From assembly GCF_030418165.1 (NCBI RefSeq), contig NZ_JAUHTQ010000002.1, positions 62,001 to 126,000 of the forward strand: 64,000 nt of DNA. The letters are read 5' to 3'. Below the pieces are notes generated by a model. It saw nothing but the letters and a program-made list of their open reading frames with translations. It did not search any database and was not told the DNA's origin. The stretch is from Ureibacillus aquaedulcis (GTDB lineage Bacteria > Bacillota > Bacilli > Bacillales_A > Planococcaceae). The position numbers and the translations under genes were made by a program. Of the stretch, positions 43,762 to 52,930 are shown piece after piece (within the stretch, counting starts at the first letter, position 1; every line of letters starts with the position of its first letter).

Positions 43762-44280
43762 GTGAGAAAAGTTGAAGTGAAGCCATATAACAAGCAATGG
43801 TTTTCGATGTTAGAAGAAGAAGCTAACATATTACATAAGATACTTGGTGTCGAAATAATTGATATTCACCATATTGGCAGTACATCCGTAAAAGGTCTAA
43901 AAGCAAAGCCTATCATCGATATTATGCCTGTCGTTAAAGACATAAATCGAATCGATCAGTTTTGCGTATCGATGATTGCAATTGGTTATAACCCAAAAGG
44001 AGAAAATGGGATTCCTGAACGTCGATACTTCCAAAAAGGCGAAGATCATCGAACCCACCATGTACACGTATATCAATTAGGTAATTCCGAAATTGATCGT
44101 CATCTAGCATTTCGTGATTACTTGCGAGCGCATCCAGATGTTGCTAAAAAGTATGGAGATTTAAAAGAATCTCTTTCTCAACGATTTCCTTATGACATTG
44201 AATCATATATCAAAGGCAAGGAACAGCTAGTCTTGGAGATTGAGGGAAAAGCAATGATTTGCTATCAAAGCAAGACGTAA
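43762..44280 (+). CDS. GrpB/UPF0157 family protein
   Basis: 172 residues. The family signatures are seen: VEVKPYNKQWFSMLEEEANI, then IHHIGSTSVKGLKAKPIIDI and MPVV, then RTHHVHVYQLGNSEIDRHLA and FRDYLRAHPDVAKKYGDLKE. GSTS..G...KP.ID is the nucleotidyltransferase-like core of this superfamily; some members carry or resemble a dephospho-CoA kinase-linked domain. The biochemical role is not settled. GTG start after GGGGGCTC. Confidence 0.9.
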   Translation: MRKVEVKPYNKQWFSMLEEEANILHKILGVEIIDIHHIGSTSVKGLKAKPIIDIMPVVKDINRIDQFCVSMIAIGYNPKGENGIPERRYFQKGEDHRTHHVHVYQLGNSEIDRHLAFRDYLRAHPDVAKKYGDLKESLSQRFPYDIESYIKGKEQLVLEIEGKAMICYQSKT

Positions 44281-44355
44281 CCATGATACGAAAGTATAAT
44301 TTCAATACTACAATTAGTGTACAAGAATGAAGTAATTAGAATAGGGGATTAGTAA

Positions 44356-44667
44356 ATGCTTGATTTTGGTTGGCTTAATGTTGGCAGTCTCGTACTCGGA
44401 CTAATTGCTTGGATATTTCCTGTCGTCAATCTTTCACGATATCACGTTAAAAATTGGGTTACCTTTTCTGTCTTTAGCATGAGTGCTTGTGCCATTTCGC
44501 TATTTTTCCAAATTTTTTATATGCACCATAAGATAAAGGTAGGGGATTGGACTGCTCTTATGGATACGATATGTGCTGTAGTGTTTGCCTCGGCTATTCT
44601 TCTCTTCGTTACCATCCTATTGAATGCAATAACTGTAATAGTATACAGTAGCAGAACTGCAAAATAG
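44356..44667 (+). CDS. Three-helix membrane protein
   Basis: 103 residues: VGSLVLGLIAWIFPVVNLSR, then WVTFSVFSMSACAISLFFQI and TICAVVFASAILLFVTILLN, with a His-rich loop FYMHHKIKVGDW. ATAGGGG lies before ATG. Similar conserved hypothetical proteins occur in Bacilli, with no function known to me. Confidence 0.65.
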   Translation: MLDFGWLNVGSLVLGLIAWIFPVVNLSRYHVKNWVTFSVFSMSACAISLFFQIFYMHHKIKVGDWTALMDTICAVVFASAILLFVTILLNAITVIVYSSRTAK

Positions 44668-44758
44668 CTTACCAACCACCATTTATGAAAAAGTGAGGAA
44701 ATAGTATCGCTGAAATGGCTTTAATTTGTGTATGACGATTAGAAGGAAGGTCTTGGTA

Positions 44759-45430
44759 TTGCATATAGAAAAATATAATTTGGTTAATAAAAAGAATTGC
44801 AAAAAACCTAATTATAAAATAAATGATAAAGAAATATATTTTGATATTTATGTTGGCCCGGATAAAGAAGTATGTATCGTCGGTAGCTTCGATAACAATT
44901 ATATTGGTTGGGCTTCGATTACCACTCTTGATGAAAAGGATTTGATTGTTACCATTATCGATTATCTATTGAAACGTAAACCTATTATGGTTTCAAGTAC
45001 CTATTTTGCATTAGGAGCTCGCTACGAGGAAGTGATGAAATGGCATAATTTTCGTATATCCAAAAAACAGTATAAGGATGGGGAGTATCGTTACTATTCA
45101 CAAGCTACCCTTGCTTATTTAGGAGATAACGAAATGTATCTTGCTAAATATATATCGGTGGAAACTAACAGTTTTTACTATACAGAGCTATCGAAGTGTA
45201 AATTTCGTTTGATGGATAACTATTATTCTACGATATTAGAAGGGTATAAAGAACTTTTGACGCAAAAGGAAAATTATGAATACTATTACGAAATGAAACC
45301 TCTTATTTCCTTATTGAAAAATGAGAGCTACCTAAGATTATGTCCGAATGAGGAAATAAGAAATATATACTTGGACTGTATGAATGAATGTTCCAATTTA
45401 TATAACCGCTATATGTCAGCAGTTAGGTAA
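44759..45430 (+). CDS. Unknown cytoplasmic protein
   Basis: 223 residues from TTG 44759, eight bases after AAGGAAGG; an upstream start at 44726 is less likely. There is no signal peptide or membrane helix. The first half is beta-rich (EIYFDIYVGPDKEVCIVGSF), and the second half is full of Tyr and Leu in helices (KFRLMDNYYSTILEGYKELL). The size, Tyr content and solitary location resemble immunity or Imm-type proteins, but I see no motif that proves this. Confidence 0.55.
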   Translation: MHIEKYNLVNKKNCKKPNYKINDKEIYFDIYVGPDKEVCIVGSFDNNYIGWASITTLDEKDLIVTIIDYLLKRKPIMVSSTYFALGARYEEVMKWHNFRISKKQYKDGEYRYYSQATLAYLGDNEMYLAKYISVETNSFYYTELSKCKFRLMDNYYSTILEGYKELLTQKENYEYYYEMKPLISLLKNESYLRLCPNEEIRNIYLDCMNECSNLYNRYMSAVR

Positions 45431-45829
45431 ACAATTGTAAGGAAAAATAAATTATAAAACATGATGAAATGGCAAGGAATAATGAAACGGAGACACATTA
45501 GCAGATGTGTCCCCTGGAGATCATGAACCATATTAAAAAGAATCAATGGAGATTAAAGATAAGTATACTGTTTTCTTCGTTCACCAGCTCTCCTTATCAT
45601 GATTAATGGGTTCATGATGCCACCGATTTGTCTACTGATCAATGCCCCTCATTCTGAAAGATAAAAATAATACAAAACAATCGAAATTAATAAATTTTAT
45701 TCTTTTAAGGTTTTATTTTTTGAAAGAATAGGGAAATTGATATATATTGATCGTGTGAATTTTTATTTTAATAAAAGAATTTACGCGTTAAATTTTTGTT
45801 AATTTTTATCTTATTGGGGAGGAATTCAT
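45431..45829. other. Intergenic region with decayed coding traces
   Basis: GGAGACACAT and ATGTGTCCCC (about 45489-45513) form a hairpin without T-run. MNHIKKNQWRLKISIL and, in another frame, ALLIMINGFMMPPICLLINA (45520-45660) suggest a decayed membrane-protein gene. No intact gene. Confidence 0.35.
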
Positions 45830-46579
45830 TTGAGTAAAGTAGCGATCATTACAGGTGGGGGCAGCGGGCTCGGTCAAGCAACTGCCATCCGTATGGCTCA
45901 AGAAGGCATCAATATTGCGGTTGTCGATGTAAGTGAAAAAGGCGGAAATGAAACTGTCGAAAAAGTAAAGGCCGAGGGTGTTGATGCAATTTTCATTAAA
46001 GCTGATGTATCAAAACCAGAAGAAGTGAAAAGTTATGTTGATAAAACAGTGGAACACTTCGGTTCAATTGATTACTTCTTTAACAATGCTGGAATTTCAG
46101 GCAGCGGTAAATTCTATTTGGATACAACAATCGAAGAAATTAACCAAATTGTAGGAATCAACCTTCTTGGTGCATTATATGGTGTACGTTATGTAGCGGA
46201 AGTAATGTTGAAAAATGGCGGGGGCTCAATCGTCAATACAGCATCCAGTGCTGGTGTGATTGGTCAAGATTCCGTTGTAACCTATTCTGCTACAAAACAT
46301 GGGATTGTTGGTTTGACAAGAAGTATGGTTGCTGAATATGCAAAAGATGGCTTACGCGTCAATGCCATTGCACCAGGTCCAACCGAAACACCAATGGTTA
46401 GAGCTTTCTATGAAGCTAACCCAGAGATGAAAGCAAATGCTACGGGCGGTATACCACAAAAACGTTTAGGTACACCGGAGGAAGTAGCCGAACTCGTTAC
46501 CTTCCTTTTAACTTCCAAAGCTGAATATATCAATGGTGAAGTTATTCGTATTGATGGTGGATTCACCAGCACAAAATAA
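45830..46579 (+). CDS. Short-chain dehydrogenase/reductase
   Basis: 249 residues. The Rossmann motif is VAIITGGGSGLGQATAIRMA (TGxxxGxG); VVDVSEKGG suggests NAD rather than NADP preference because Asp follows strand 2. NNAGISGSG is the structural motif, the catalytic residues are Ser in ASSAG and Tyr/Lys in VTYSATKHG, and the C-terminus NGEVIRIDGGFTS is typical. It is a classical FabG-like oxidoreductase of unknown substrate. TTG start after GGGGAGG. Confidence 0.92.
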   Translation: MSKVAIITGGGSGLGQATAIRMAQEGINIAVVDVSEKGGNETVEKVKAEGVDAIFIKADVSKPEEVKSYVDKTVEHFGSIDYFFNNAGISGSGKFYLDTTIEEINQIVGINLLGALYGVRYVAEVMLKNGGGSIVNTASSAGVIGQDSVVTYSATKHGIVGLTRSMVAEYAKDGLRVNAIAPGPTETPMVRAFYEANPEMKANATGGIPQKRLGTPEEVAELVTFLLTSKAEYINGEVIRIDGGFTSTK

Positions 46580-46596
46580 TTCCTCGCTTAGGCTTA

Positions 46597-46630
46597 AAAG
46601 ACCTACACTAAGTTTCGTGTAGGTCTTTTT
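46597..46630 (+). terminator. Terminator of the SDR gene
   Basis: AGACCTACAC (46599-46608) and GTGTAGGTCT (46617-46626) pair, with TTTTAT after. It may also serve the facing ridA-like gene. Confidence 0.88.
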
Positions 46631-46672
46631 ATATGACAATGGTATAAAACCATAGTAGTATAGTGCCCATAC

Positions 46673-47116
46673 TTACTTTTGGGAAGAAATGGCAGCAATC
46701 AATTGAATCTCGACCGGCGCATTGTCCGGCAATGATGCAACACCTATGGCAGCCCGGCTTCCAATACCCAAATTTCCCAATTCTTCAAAAAGGTAATCAG
46801 AAGCAAGGTCTGCAAGGCTGGAATGCGCCTGAAAAGTCTCTTCTGCATTAATGTAAACAGAGAGCGAAAGAATCTGCTCGAGCTGCTCTTCTTCAGCAAG
46901 TATGTTTTTAGCTGCAGTAATTGCATTTCCTACCGCTTGTCTGATTGCTCCTTTATAGGTATCAACCGGCAGCTCGGCAGTTACTTTTCCACTTTGAATC
47001 AGAACACCATTTTTTCTCGGAGTCATCCCGGCAGTAAAGACTAGATTTCCAAAGCGGGATGCCGGAACATAATTTCCTTGTGGAATAGGATTAGCTTTTT
47101 CTTCTAAAGTGCTCAT
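46673..47116 (-). CDS. RidA/YjgF family protein
   Basis: 147 residues. GNLVFTAGMTPRKNGVLI and the end GIGSRAAIGVASLPDNAPVE with IQLIAA are family features; the Arg in SRAAIGV is the one that binds the imine/enamine intermediate. RidA-like proteins hydrolyse reactive imines released by PLP enzymes. Its ATG overlaps the stop of an aminotransferase gene by four bases (ATGA), which fits that task directly. Confidence 0.88.
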   Translation of the reverse strand: MSTLEEKANPIPQGNYVPASRFGNLVFTAGMTPRKNGVLIQSGKVTAELPVDTYKGAIRQAVGNAITAAKNILAEEEQLEQILSLSVYINAEETFQAHSSLADLASDYLFEELGNLGIGSRAAIGVASLPDNAPVEIQLIAAISSQK

Positions 47117-48327
47117 TTACGATATACCTCCACTACCATTATAAGACGTGAGATGGCAGAGACCGCAGCTTGATGGTTTTGAGAAAAGTTGATACGGAAG
47201 CTATCCGTGAACTGCGGCCCAAATTCTGTACCCGGCGTAACAATAACACCAGCCTGAAGGCGAAGAACCTTGACAAATTCTTCGATGGCAACATCCAATT
47301 CCGGAAGTTTCGGGAAGAGATAGCTGCCTGCTTCTGAGGGCCTTACCTTAAAACCTTCCGCAGCTCGCAGCATCGCAACCAAATCATCACGGATTGCCTG
47401 GTGCTGTGCAATTCGCTCAGCCATCCATCCCTCAGGTTCAGCAAACCAAGATTTTAATACAGCTTGGCTATAGCCACCTGCACGGAGAGACACAATAGCC
47501 TGCAGCTTTTCCATTCGATCAATAATCTTAGCTGAGCCGAATGCCACCCCGAGCCTGTAGCCGCTAAGTGATTCTGTTTTTGATGGCCCCATGATAGTAA
47601 TCATATTTTCCGGGTCCAGAATATTTTGTGCACAAAGATGTGTATAAGACCTTTTGTCGAAAATCTGGCGTGAATAGAGTTGATCAACAATAACGCTTGC
47701 TCCATACTTTTGTGCCAGTGCTGCAATCTGATGGATTTCATTCTGGGAATATATAACGCCAGAAGGGTTATTAGGATTAGAAAATAAAAAGAGCTTCACA
47801 CCAGCTTTAAAAGCGCCCTCCAACTGAGTTAAATCCAAACCTGCGTTAGTATTTGTTCCCAAATAATCCATTTGAATAGGAACGACTTCTCCATCAAAAA
47901 ATTCAACTAATTTTCGATTGGCAAAATAATCCGGCACTACAATAGCCACCTTGTCGCCTCTAGCAACAGTAGCCCCCATTGCCAGGAAAAGTGCTCCCTG
48001 TGTACCGGGTGTGATAATAAAATTCTGTTCTGCATCAATCGTTGTACCAGTAAAATTGGATAGCTTTTCGGCCACATTCTCACGGAGAACTTTGCTTCCA
48101 CGATACTCAGTATAGGCCTGTTTAGCGCCAAGATGAACACCTTCGACGAAATCATCCAGAGTACCTGGAATTGGCACAAAAGCATCAACATCACCATGCG
48201 AAAAATCAACCGGTGTACCGGAAATTTTCTCGCCTCGTAGTTTAACTTCGTTTGTGTTCTGCCGTACTTCCTGTCCAGGGGCAAATTCAGCTCCAAGTTT
48301 TATAAACTTTTCTTCTATCAAATTCAT
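47113..48327 (-). CDS. Fold-type I PLP aminotransferase
   Basis: 404 residues. ITPGTQGALFLAMGATVARG binds the PLP phosphate, SNPNNPSGVIYS has the conserved Asn-Pro and Gly, VDQLYSRQIF holds the Asp/Tyr pair, and IMGPSKTESLSGYRLG carries the Schiff-base Lys. It belongs to the aspartate/aromatic-type class I/II aminotransferases. It is the first gene of a two-gene operon with a RidA-like protein and diverges from a LysR regulator. The substrate cannot be decided. Confidence 0.9.
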   Translation of the reverse strand: MNLIEEKFIKLGAEFAPGQEVRQNTNEVKLRGEKISGTPVDFSHGDVDAFVPIPGTLDDFVEGVHLGAKQAYTEYRGSKVLRENVAEKLSNFTGTTIDAEQNFIITPGTQGALFLAMGATVARGDKVAIVVPDYFANRKLVEFFDGEVVPIQMDYLGTNTNAGLDLTQLEGAFKAGVKLFLFSNPNNPSGVIYSQNEIHQIAALAQKYGASVIVDQLYSRQIFDKRSYTHLCAQNILDPENMITIMGPSKTESLSGYRLGVAFGSAKIIDRMEKLQAIVSLRAGGYSQAVLKSWFAEPEGWMAERIAQHQAIRDDLVAMLRAAEGFKVRPSEAGSYLFPKLPELDVAIEEFVKVLRLQAGVIVTPGTEFGPQFTDSFRINFSQNHQAAVSAISRLIMVVEVYRK

Positions 48328-48629
48328 TATTCTCCCTCTCTTCTCTATGGCTATAAATTGCCATAACTAACTGAATTCTTTATCAATTCGATATATTATA
48401 ATATTAGAAGTACATACGTCTTAACTCAAATATCGAAAAGTTTATAACTATATACAATTTTCCTTATACTGATAGTAGAGGAGTGGGATTAGGTTATTAT
48501 TCCCTATATAGAAATAAAAATGTTGCTTAAATAATGAGGGCGAGGGGATTTACAAACAATTGCCTAATCAAATAATTTACTTTCATAAATCACTCGACAA
48601 AACGGAAAGAGAAGAAAAGAGGAGCTATT
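48328..48629. promoter_or_regulatory. Divergent control region (LysR gene / aminotransferase operon)
   Basis: 300 A/T-rich bases between divergent starts. ATATTATAATAT near 48395 and AACTATATACAATTTTCC near 48450 are dyad-like candidates for LysR binding (T-N11-A boxes). I cannot pick one with confidence. Confidence 0.4.
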
Positions 48630-49583
48630 ATGTTAAAACATATAGATTATGTTTATGAAGTGTATTTGAATAAAAGTTTTTCTAAAGCAGCTGAGGTACT
48701 ATATATTTCGCAGCCAGCACTGAGCACAGCAATTAGAAAGATTGAAGATGAAATTGGTCTTTCCATTTTCGACAGAAGCAGTAACCCTGTTCAGTTAACA
48801 CCAGCTGGTGAATTTTATATTGAGTCCATTGAGAAAATCATGACCATAGAAAGAGAATTGCAAGCAAATTTGAATCGTCTATTGGATAATAGCCGCGGGA
48901 CAATAAATGTCGGGGGTGCTTCTTTCTTTTGCGTCTATCTTTTGCCCACACTAGTTCAAGAGTTCCAGAGTAAATACCCGAATTACACGGTTAATCTAGT
49001 GGAAGCAAATGCAGAAGATCTTATAAAATGCCTACGCTCGGGTATTGTTGATATTATTATAGATGTTGAAAAAAGAGACCCAAAAATTTTTGATTCGGTT
49101 GTGTGGGCAGAGGAACAAATTTTGCTGGCGGTTCCAACATCTTATGGACTTAACAAAAAATTGAAAAAGTATCGATTAACTTTTGATGAGGTTGCTAGTG
49201 GACAATATTTAGATGCAAAGTATGAGAAGGTAAATCTGAGCGAGTTTCAAAATGAAAATTTCCTTTTACTGAAAAAGGGTAATGACATGCATCAAAGAAG
49301 TCTGAAAATGTGCAGAAACGCAGGCTTTTCACCCAAAGTATCCATGCATCTTGATCAATTACTCACTTCTTATTATATTGCCAGCAACGGAAAAGGAATT
49401 GCATTTGTACGAGCAGGGATTACTCGTTACTTGGAAGCAACAAATAAAGTGTTCTTTTACAAAATTAATGATGAAAATTCTAATCGAAATATTATGTTGT
49501 ATCATAAAAAAAAGCAGCCACTCTCAAAGGTTGGTATGGATTTTATTAGATTTTTGAACAATAAAAAGCCTGTTAGCATTTAG
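48630..49583 (+). CDS. LysR-family transcriptional regulator
   Basis: 317 residues. The N-terminal HTH reads VYEVYLNKSFSKAAEVLYIS then QPALSTAIRKIEDEIGLSIF, then the linker helix up to about residue 90. The effector domain starts at GTINVGGASFFCVYLLPTLV. AGAGGAGC precedes ATG. It is divergent from the aminotransferase-ridA operon, the usual place for a LysR activator and its target. The P5C dehydrogenase gene 175 bases downstream may be another target. Confidence 0.92.
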   Translation: MLKHIDYVYEVYLNKSFSKAAEVLYISQPALSTAIRKIEDEIGLSIFDRSSNPVQLTPAGEFYIESIEKIMTIERELQANLNRLLDNSRGTINVGGASFFCVYLLPTLVQEFQSKYPNYTVNLVEANAEDLIKCLRSGIVDIIIDVEKRDPKIFDSVVWAEEQILLAVPTSYGLNKKLKKYRLTFDEVASGQYLDAKYEKVNLSEFQNENFLLLKKGNDMHQRSLKMCRNAGFSPKVSMHLDQLLTSYYIASNGKGIAFVRAGITRYLEATNKVFFYKINDENSNRNIMLYHKKKQPLSKVGMDFIRFLNNKKPVSI

Positions 49584-49757
49584 ACCAGCACTTAAATCTA
49601 TACATTTACATTCTTGCAAGCTAAATGAGGATGTAACATGCATGAGGGGCAGAAAAATTAGAATCCGTATGGAATAACATTTATCATTTGTCGAATGAGA
49701 TAAGATTGTTTAGTATAATAAGAGAAAGATATTTACGATAGGAAGGAAAGTGAAAGT

Positions 49758-51389
49758 ATGAGCAACGGAATTTTCAAGATCCCAACCCCTAAGAATGAAC
49801 CTGGCAACACTTATGCTCCGGGTACAAAGGAAAGAGAAACTTTAAAAGCGGAGTTAAAACGCCAATCCGAAATCGTAGTCGATATCCCTGTTATTATCAA
49901 GGGTCAAAATATTAAAACCGATACAGTCAAGCAAGTAGTTATGCCACATGATCACCAGCACGTTCTGGCAAACTATTCGGAAGCAGGCGAGAAAGAATTG
50001 CGTGATGCTGTCGAAGCGGCGATGGCTGCGAAAGAATCATGGGCAAATATGCCATGGGAACACCGTGCTGCGATTTTCTTAAAAGCTGCTGATTTAATCT
50101 CTGGTCCATACCGTGATGTCATGAATGCTGCGACGATGCTGGGACAATCCAAAACAGCGATCCAGACTGAGATTGATGCTGCACAGGAATTAGCAGATTT
50201 CTTGCGCTTCGGTGTGGATTATGCAAACCAGGTCTACCAAATTCAGCCCGACAGTATGAAGAATGTTTGGAATCGTCTGGATTACCGTCCGTTGGATGGT
50301 TTTGTATTAGCGATTTCTCCATTCAACTTCACTGCAATCGGCGGGAACCTGCCATCAGCTCCAGCGATGATGGGCAACGTGGTTGTCTGGAAACCTGCAA
50401 CAACTTCTCTTCTGGCAAACTACTACTTCATGCGTATTTTGGAAGAAGCCGGGTTGCCAAAAGGTGTCATCAACTTCGTCCCTTCCCGTGGATCACAAGT
50501 ATCTGAAGTTGTATTAACAGATTCTCGTATGTCCGGATTCCACTTCACCGGTTCTACAGCTACATTCCAGACAATCTGGAAAACAGTAGGCGAGAACATT
50601 GCAAACTATAAATCATATCCTCGTCTAGTTGGGGAAACAGGCGGGAAAGACTTCGTATTTGCCCACGAAACGGCACAAGTTGACAAAGTAGTAGCCAACC
50701 TTGTTCGTGGAGCATTTGAATATCAAGGCCAAAAATGTTCTGCAGCTTCACGTGCCTACATTCCACAAAGCCTTTGGGAAGAAGTAAAGCAAGGTTTAGT
50801 TGAAGAAACGGCTAAACTTAAAGTTGGGGATGTACGCGACTTCCGTAATTTCATGGGCGCGGTAATTGATAAACCTGCGTTTGATTCAATTACAAGCTAT
50901 ATCGACTATGCGGCAGCTTCTGAAGAAGCAGAAATACTTGCTGGTGGTACTTATGATGATTCTGTTGGTTATTTCATTCAACCAACGATCATTGTCACAA
51001 CGAATCCAAACTTCAAAACGATGGTGGAAGAAATCTTTGGGCCAGTGTTGACAATCTATGTTTATGAAAACGATCAATTGGAAGAAACATTGGAAGCAGT
51101 TGATACAGCGTCTATGTACGCATTAACAGGTGCTATTTTTGCACAGGATCGCCAAGCAATTCTTCACTTGGAAAATCGTTTATCTGGTGCAGCTGGAAAC
51201 TTCTATATCAATGACAAGCCAACTGGTGCCATGATTAACCAACAACCATTTGGTGGTTCCCGTGGTTCTGGGACAAACGATAAAGCAGGTTCTGTATTTA
51301 ATATGATTCGTTGGACAACTCCACGTGTCATCAAGGAAAACTTTGCGCCAACTACCGATATTGCTTATCCATTCATGGATGAAGAATAA
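49758..51389 (+). CDS. pruA: L-glutamate gamma-semialdehyde (P5C) dehydrogenase, long form
   Basis: 543 residues. It oxidises glutamate-gamma-semialdehyde, from proline or ornithine/arginine, to glutamate with NAD+. LAISPFNFTAIGGNLPSAPA and VVWKPAT bind the cofactor, LVGETGGKDFVF carries the catalytic Glu, and YQGQKCSAASRAY the nucleophilic Cys. It has the longer group-1 type N-terminus known from eukaryotes and Bacteroidetes and differs from the roughly 515-residue RocA/PutC form usual in Bacilli. GGAAGG precedes ATG, and a strong terminator follows. Confidence 0.93.
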   Translation: MSNGIFKIPTPKNEPGNTYAPGTKERETLKAELKRQSEIVVDIPVIIKGQNIKTDTVKQVVMPHDHQHVLANYSEAGEKELRDAVEAAMAAKESWANMPWEHRAAIFLKAADLISGPYRDVMNAATMLGQSKTAIQTEIDAAQELADFLRFGVDYANQVYQIQPDSMKNVWNRLDYRPLDGFVLAISPFNFTAIGGNLPSAPAMMGNVVVWKPATTSLLANYYFMRILEEAGLPKGVINFVPSRGSQVSEVVLTDSRMSGFHFTGSTATFQTIWKTVGENIANYKSYPRLVGETGGKDFVFAHETAQVDKVVANLVRGAFEYQGQKCSAASRAYIPQSLWEEVKQGLVEETAKLKVGDVRDFRNFMGAVIDKPAFDSITSYIDYAAASEEAEILAGGTYDDSVGYFIQPTIIVTTNPNFKTMVEEIFGPVLTIYVYENDQLEETLEAVDTASMYALTGAIFAQDRQAILHLENRLSGAAGNFYINDKPTGAMINQQPFGGSRGSGTNDKAGSVFNMIRWTTPRVIKENFAPTTDIAYPFMDEE

Positions 51390-51400
51390 TTATTAACCAT

Positions 51401-51438
51401 AAAAAGAGGTTGAAGTATTACCTTCAACCTCTTTTTCT
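51401..51438 (+). terminator. Terminator of pruA
   Basis: The 15-base arms AAAAAGAGGTTGAAG and CTTCAACCTCTTTTT enclose TATTAC. Confidence 0.95.
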
Positions 51439-52032
51439 TATGGTTTCTAACTATATCAGAGTTTCAATTCTATATGATAATGGATCCTTCTTATGTATAA
51501 GCATAGCCTTTTTATATTTTCCCTTTACTAATTATACACTTCCATTTCGCATACTGTACTTAAGGGAATCAAGAAATTGGCCAACCCTAGTGCATTGCAA
51601 GCTATTTCAACCATAAATCATTACTTACATTTCATCTATCCATTTAAATTTTGTGTAAGAAAAATAGAAGATCTATTTCGTTAAATCGTTATTCCTTAAA
51701 TTATTCGGCATGCTAAATAGTGGGATATTGTGTATTCCAACAGAAGTGCCCATATCTCATTAGCACTTAAAATGTTTCCGGCACTATTTTAGTGGAATAT
51801 TTACTTAGAGTTTAATAAATATAGAATAAAGATTAATCGTCACAACGATGCAGTTGAATTAACTGCAATTTGGATTAAAAGCCCTTTTCACTAATCCAAG
51901 AGCAATTGTCATCACGGCATGGAGATGTTCTTAAATATTCCTAAGACAGAAGGTTTTCAAGAAGTTTCCTAAGAAACTTCTTGAGTAGAAAGAAACAAAA
52001 CCAAGTACGACATTAAAGAAGGGAAAGATTGT
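51439..52032. other. Gene-free region before the kinase-like gene
   Basis: 590 bases. No convincing coding frame up to the structured stretch at 51851-51984, which is listed separately. GGGAAAGATTGT directly before 52033 holds the ribosome site of the next gene. Confidence 0.45.
51851..51984 (+). promoter_or_regulatory. Three consecutive hairpins, possible structured leader
   Basis: First, GCAGTT and AACTGC around GAATT (51851-51867). Second, TTGGATTA and TAATCCAA (51870-51899). Third, TCAAGAAGTTTC and GAAACTTCTTGA around CTAA (51957-51984). None is followed by a T-run. They end 49 bases before the next start codon. Confidence 0.45.
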
Positions 52033-52707
52033 ATGGAAAGTGACTGGAACAAAGCTATTGAATCCCTTTCAAAATTTAAAGTTGTTTCAAATCCTAATAA
52101 TGAACCAGTAACCATATATGGTGAAGGTGATGATATGAAGTGTATAGGCATCGGTACAGATGCAGCGGTTTTTCAATCTCTCTATGCCCCGCACTATGCA
52201 TTTAAATTATATGCCAAGGACAAAGTAGACAAAGTAAAAGTTGAAGCAAGTGTTTATCGTATATTAGGGGATTCACCTTTTTTTTCGACATGTTTTGCTT
52301 CATGCGACGATTACCTCGTTTTAAGTTACGAGAGAGGAATTACTCTCTTTGACTGCATTCTCCAAGGTATTCATATTCCAGAACAGGTTGTAAAAGATGT
52401 GGAGGATGCAAGGGAATACGTTCGTAAAAAGGGCCTAAACCCCCGTGATATCCATTTGAAGAATATTTTACTGCAAGACGGAAGAGCAAAAATAATAGAT
52501 GTCTCTGAGTACACACGGCCAGGTAATGATTATCGATGGGAGCATCTAAAAAAAGGATATGAGCAATACTATCATTTAATAGATGGAAATGCCGTTCCTT
52601 TCTGGCTAGTGGAAACGATTCGAAAGTGGTATAACAAGCTGGGGGAGAATGCCTCTTCATATGAAGAGTTTACAAAGACCATTATAAAACTTCTGTATAA
52701 AAAATAG
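52033..52707 (+). CDS. YrzF-like serine/threonine kinase-fold protein
   Basis: 224 residues, a compact kinase fold. CIGIGTDAAVFQSL replaces the Gly-rich loop, AFKLYAKDKVD has the ATP Lys, and VKVEASVYRILGD the helix C Glu. LVLSYERGITLFDCI is the hinge, GLNPRDIHLKNILL the catalytic loop (PRD instead of HRD), and AKIIDVSEYTRPGNDYRW the metal Asp with DVS in place of DFG. The layout is that of B. subtilis YrzF-like kinases. Activity seems possible because Lys, Asp and Asn are kept. Confidence 0.82.
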   Translation: MESDWNKAIESLSKFKVVSNPNNEPVTIYGEGDDMKCIGIGTDAAVFQSLYAPHYAFKLYAKDKVDKVKVEASVYRILGDSPFFSTCFASCDDYLVLSYERGITLFDCILQGIHIPEQVVKDVEDAREYVRKKGLNPRDIHLKNILLQDGRAKIIDVSEYTRPGNDYRWEHLKKGYEQYYHLIDGNAVPFWLVETIRKWYNKLGENASSYEEFTKTIIKLLYKK

Positions 52708-52752
52708 GAGAACTGGCTCTACAGAAGATATGTGTCCAACAATTCACTTATC

Positions 52753-52814
52753 AAAATCACGGGTGCTTTCCTCAAATGAGGAAGGTGCTTTTTTTCATGG
52801 CAAGACTGTTAAAC
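52753..52814 (+). repeat. Dispersed palindromic repeat, copy 15
   Basis: AAAATCACGGGTGCTTTCCTC and GAGGAAGGTGC, then TTTTTTTCATGG and CAAGACTGTTAAAC. Well preserved stem and T-run 50 bases after the kinase-like gene. Confidence 0.85.
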
Positions 52815-52930
52815 TAGTACTAAAATTCCAAGATAAAGCAGGATTTCTATACCAATGTATCAATAAGAGGTAAATCCAACTCTCATATCGAATTATCTTA
52901 GAAGCAGATCATTACGAAGTTGGTGATTTT

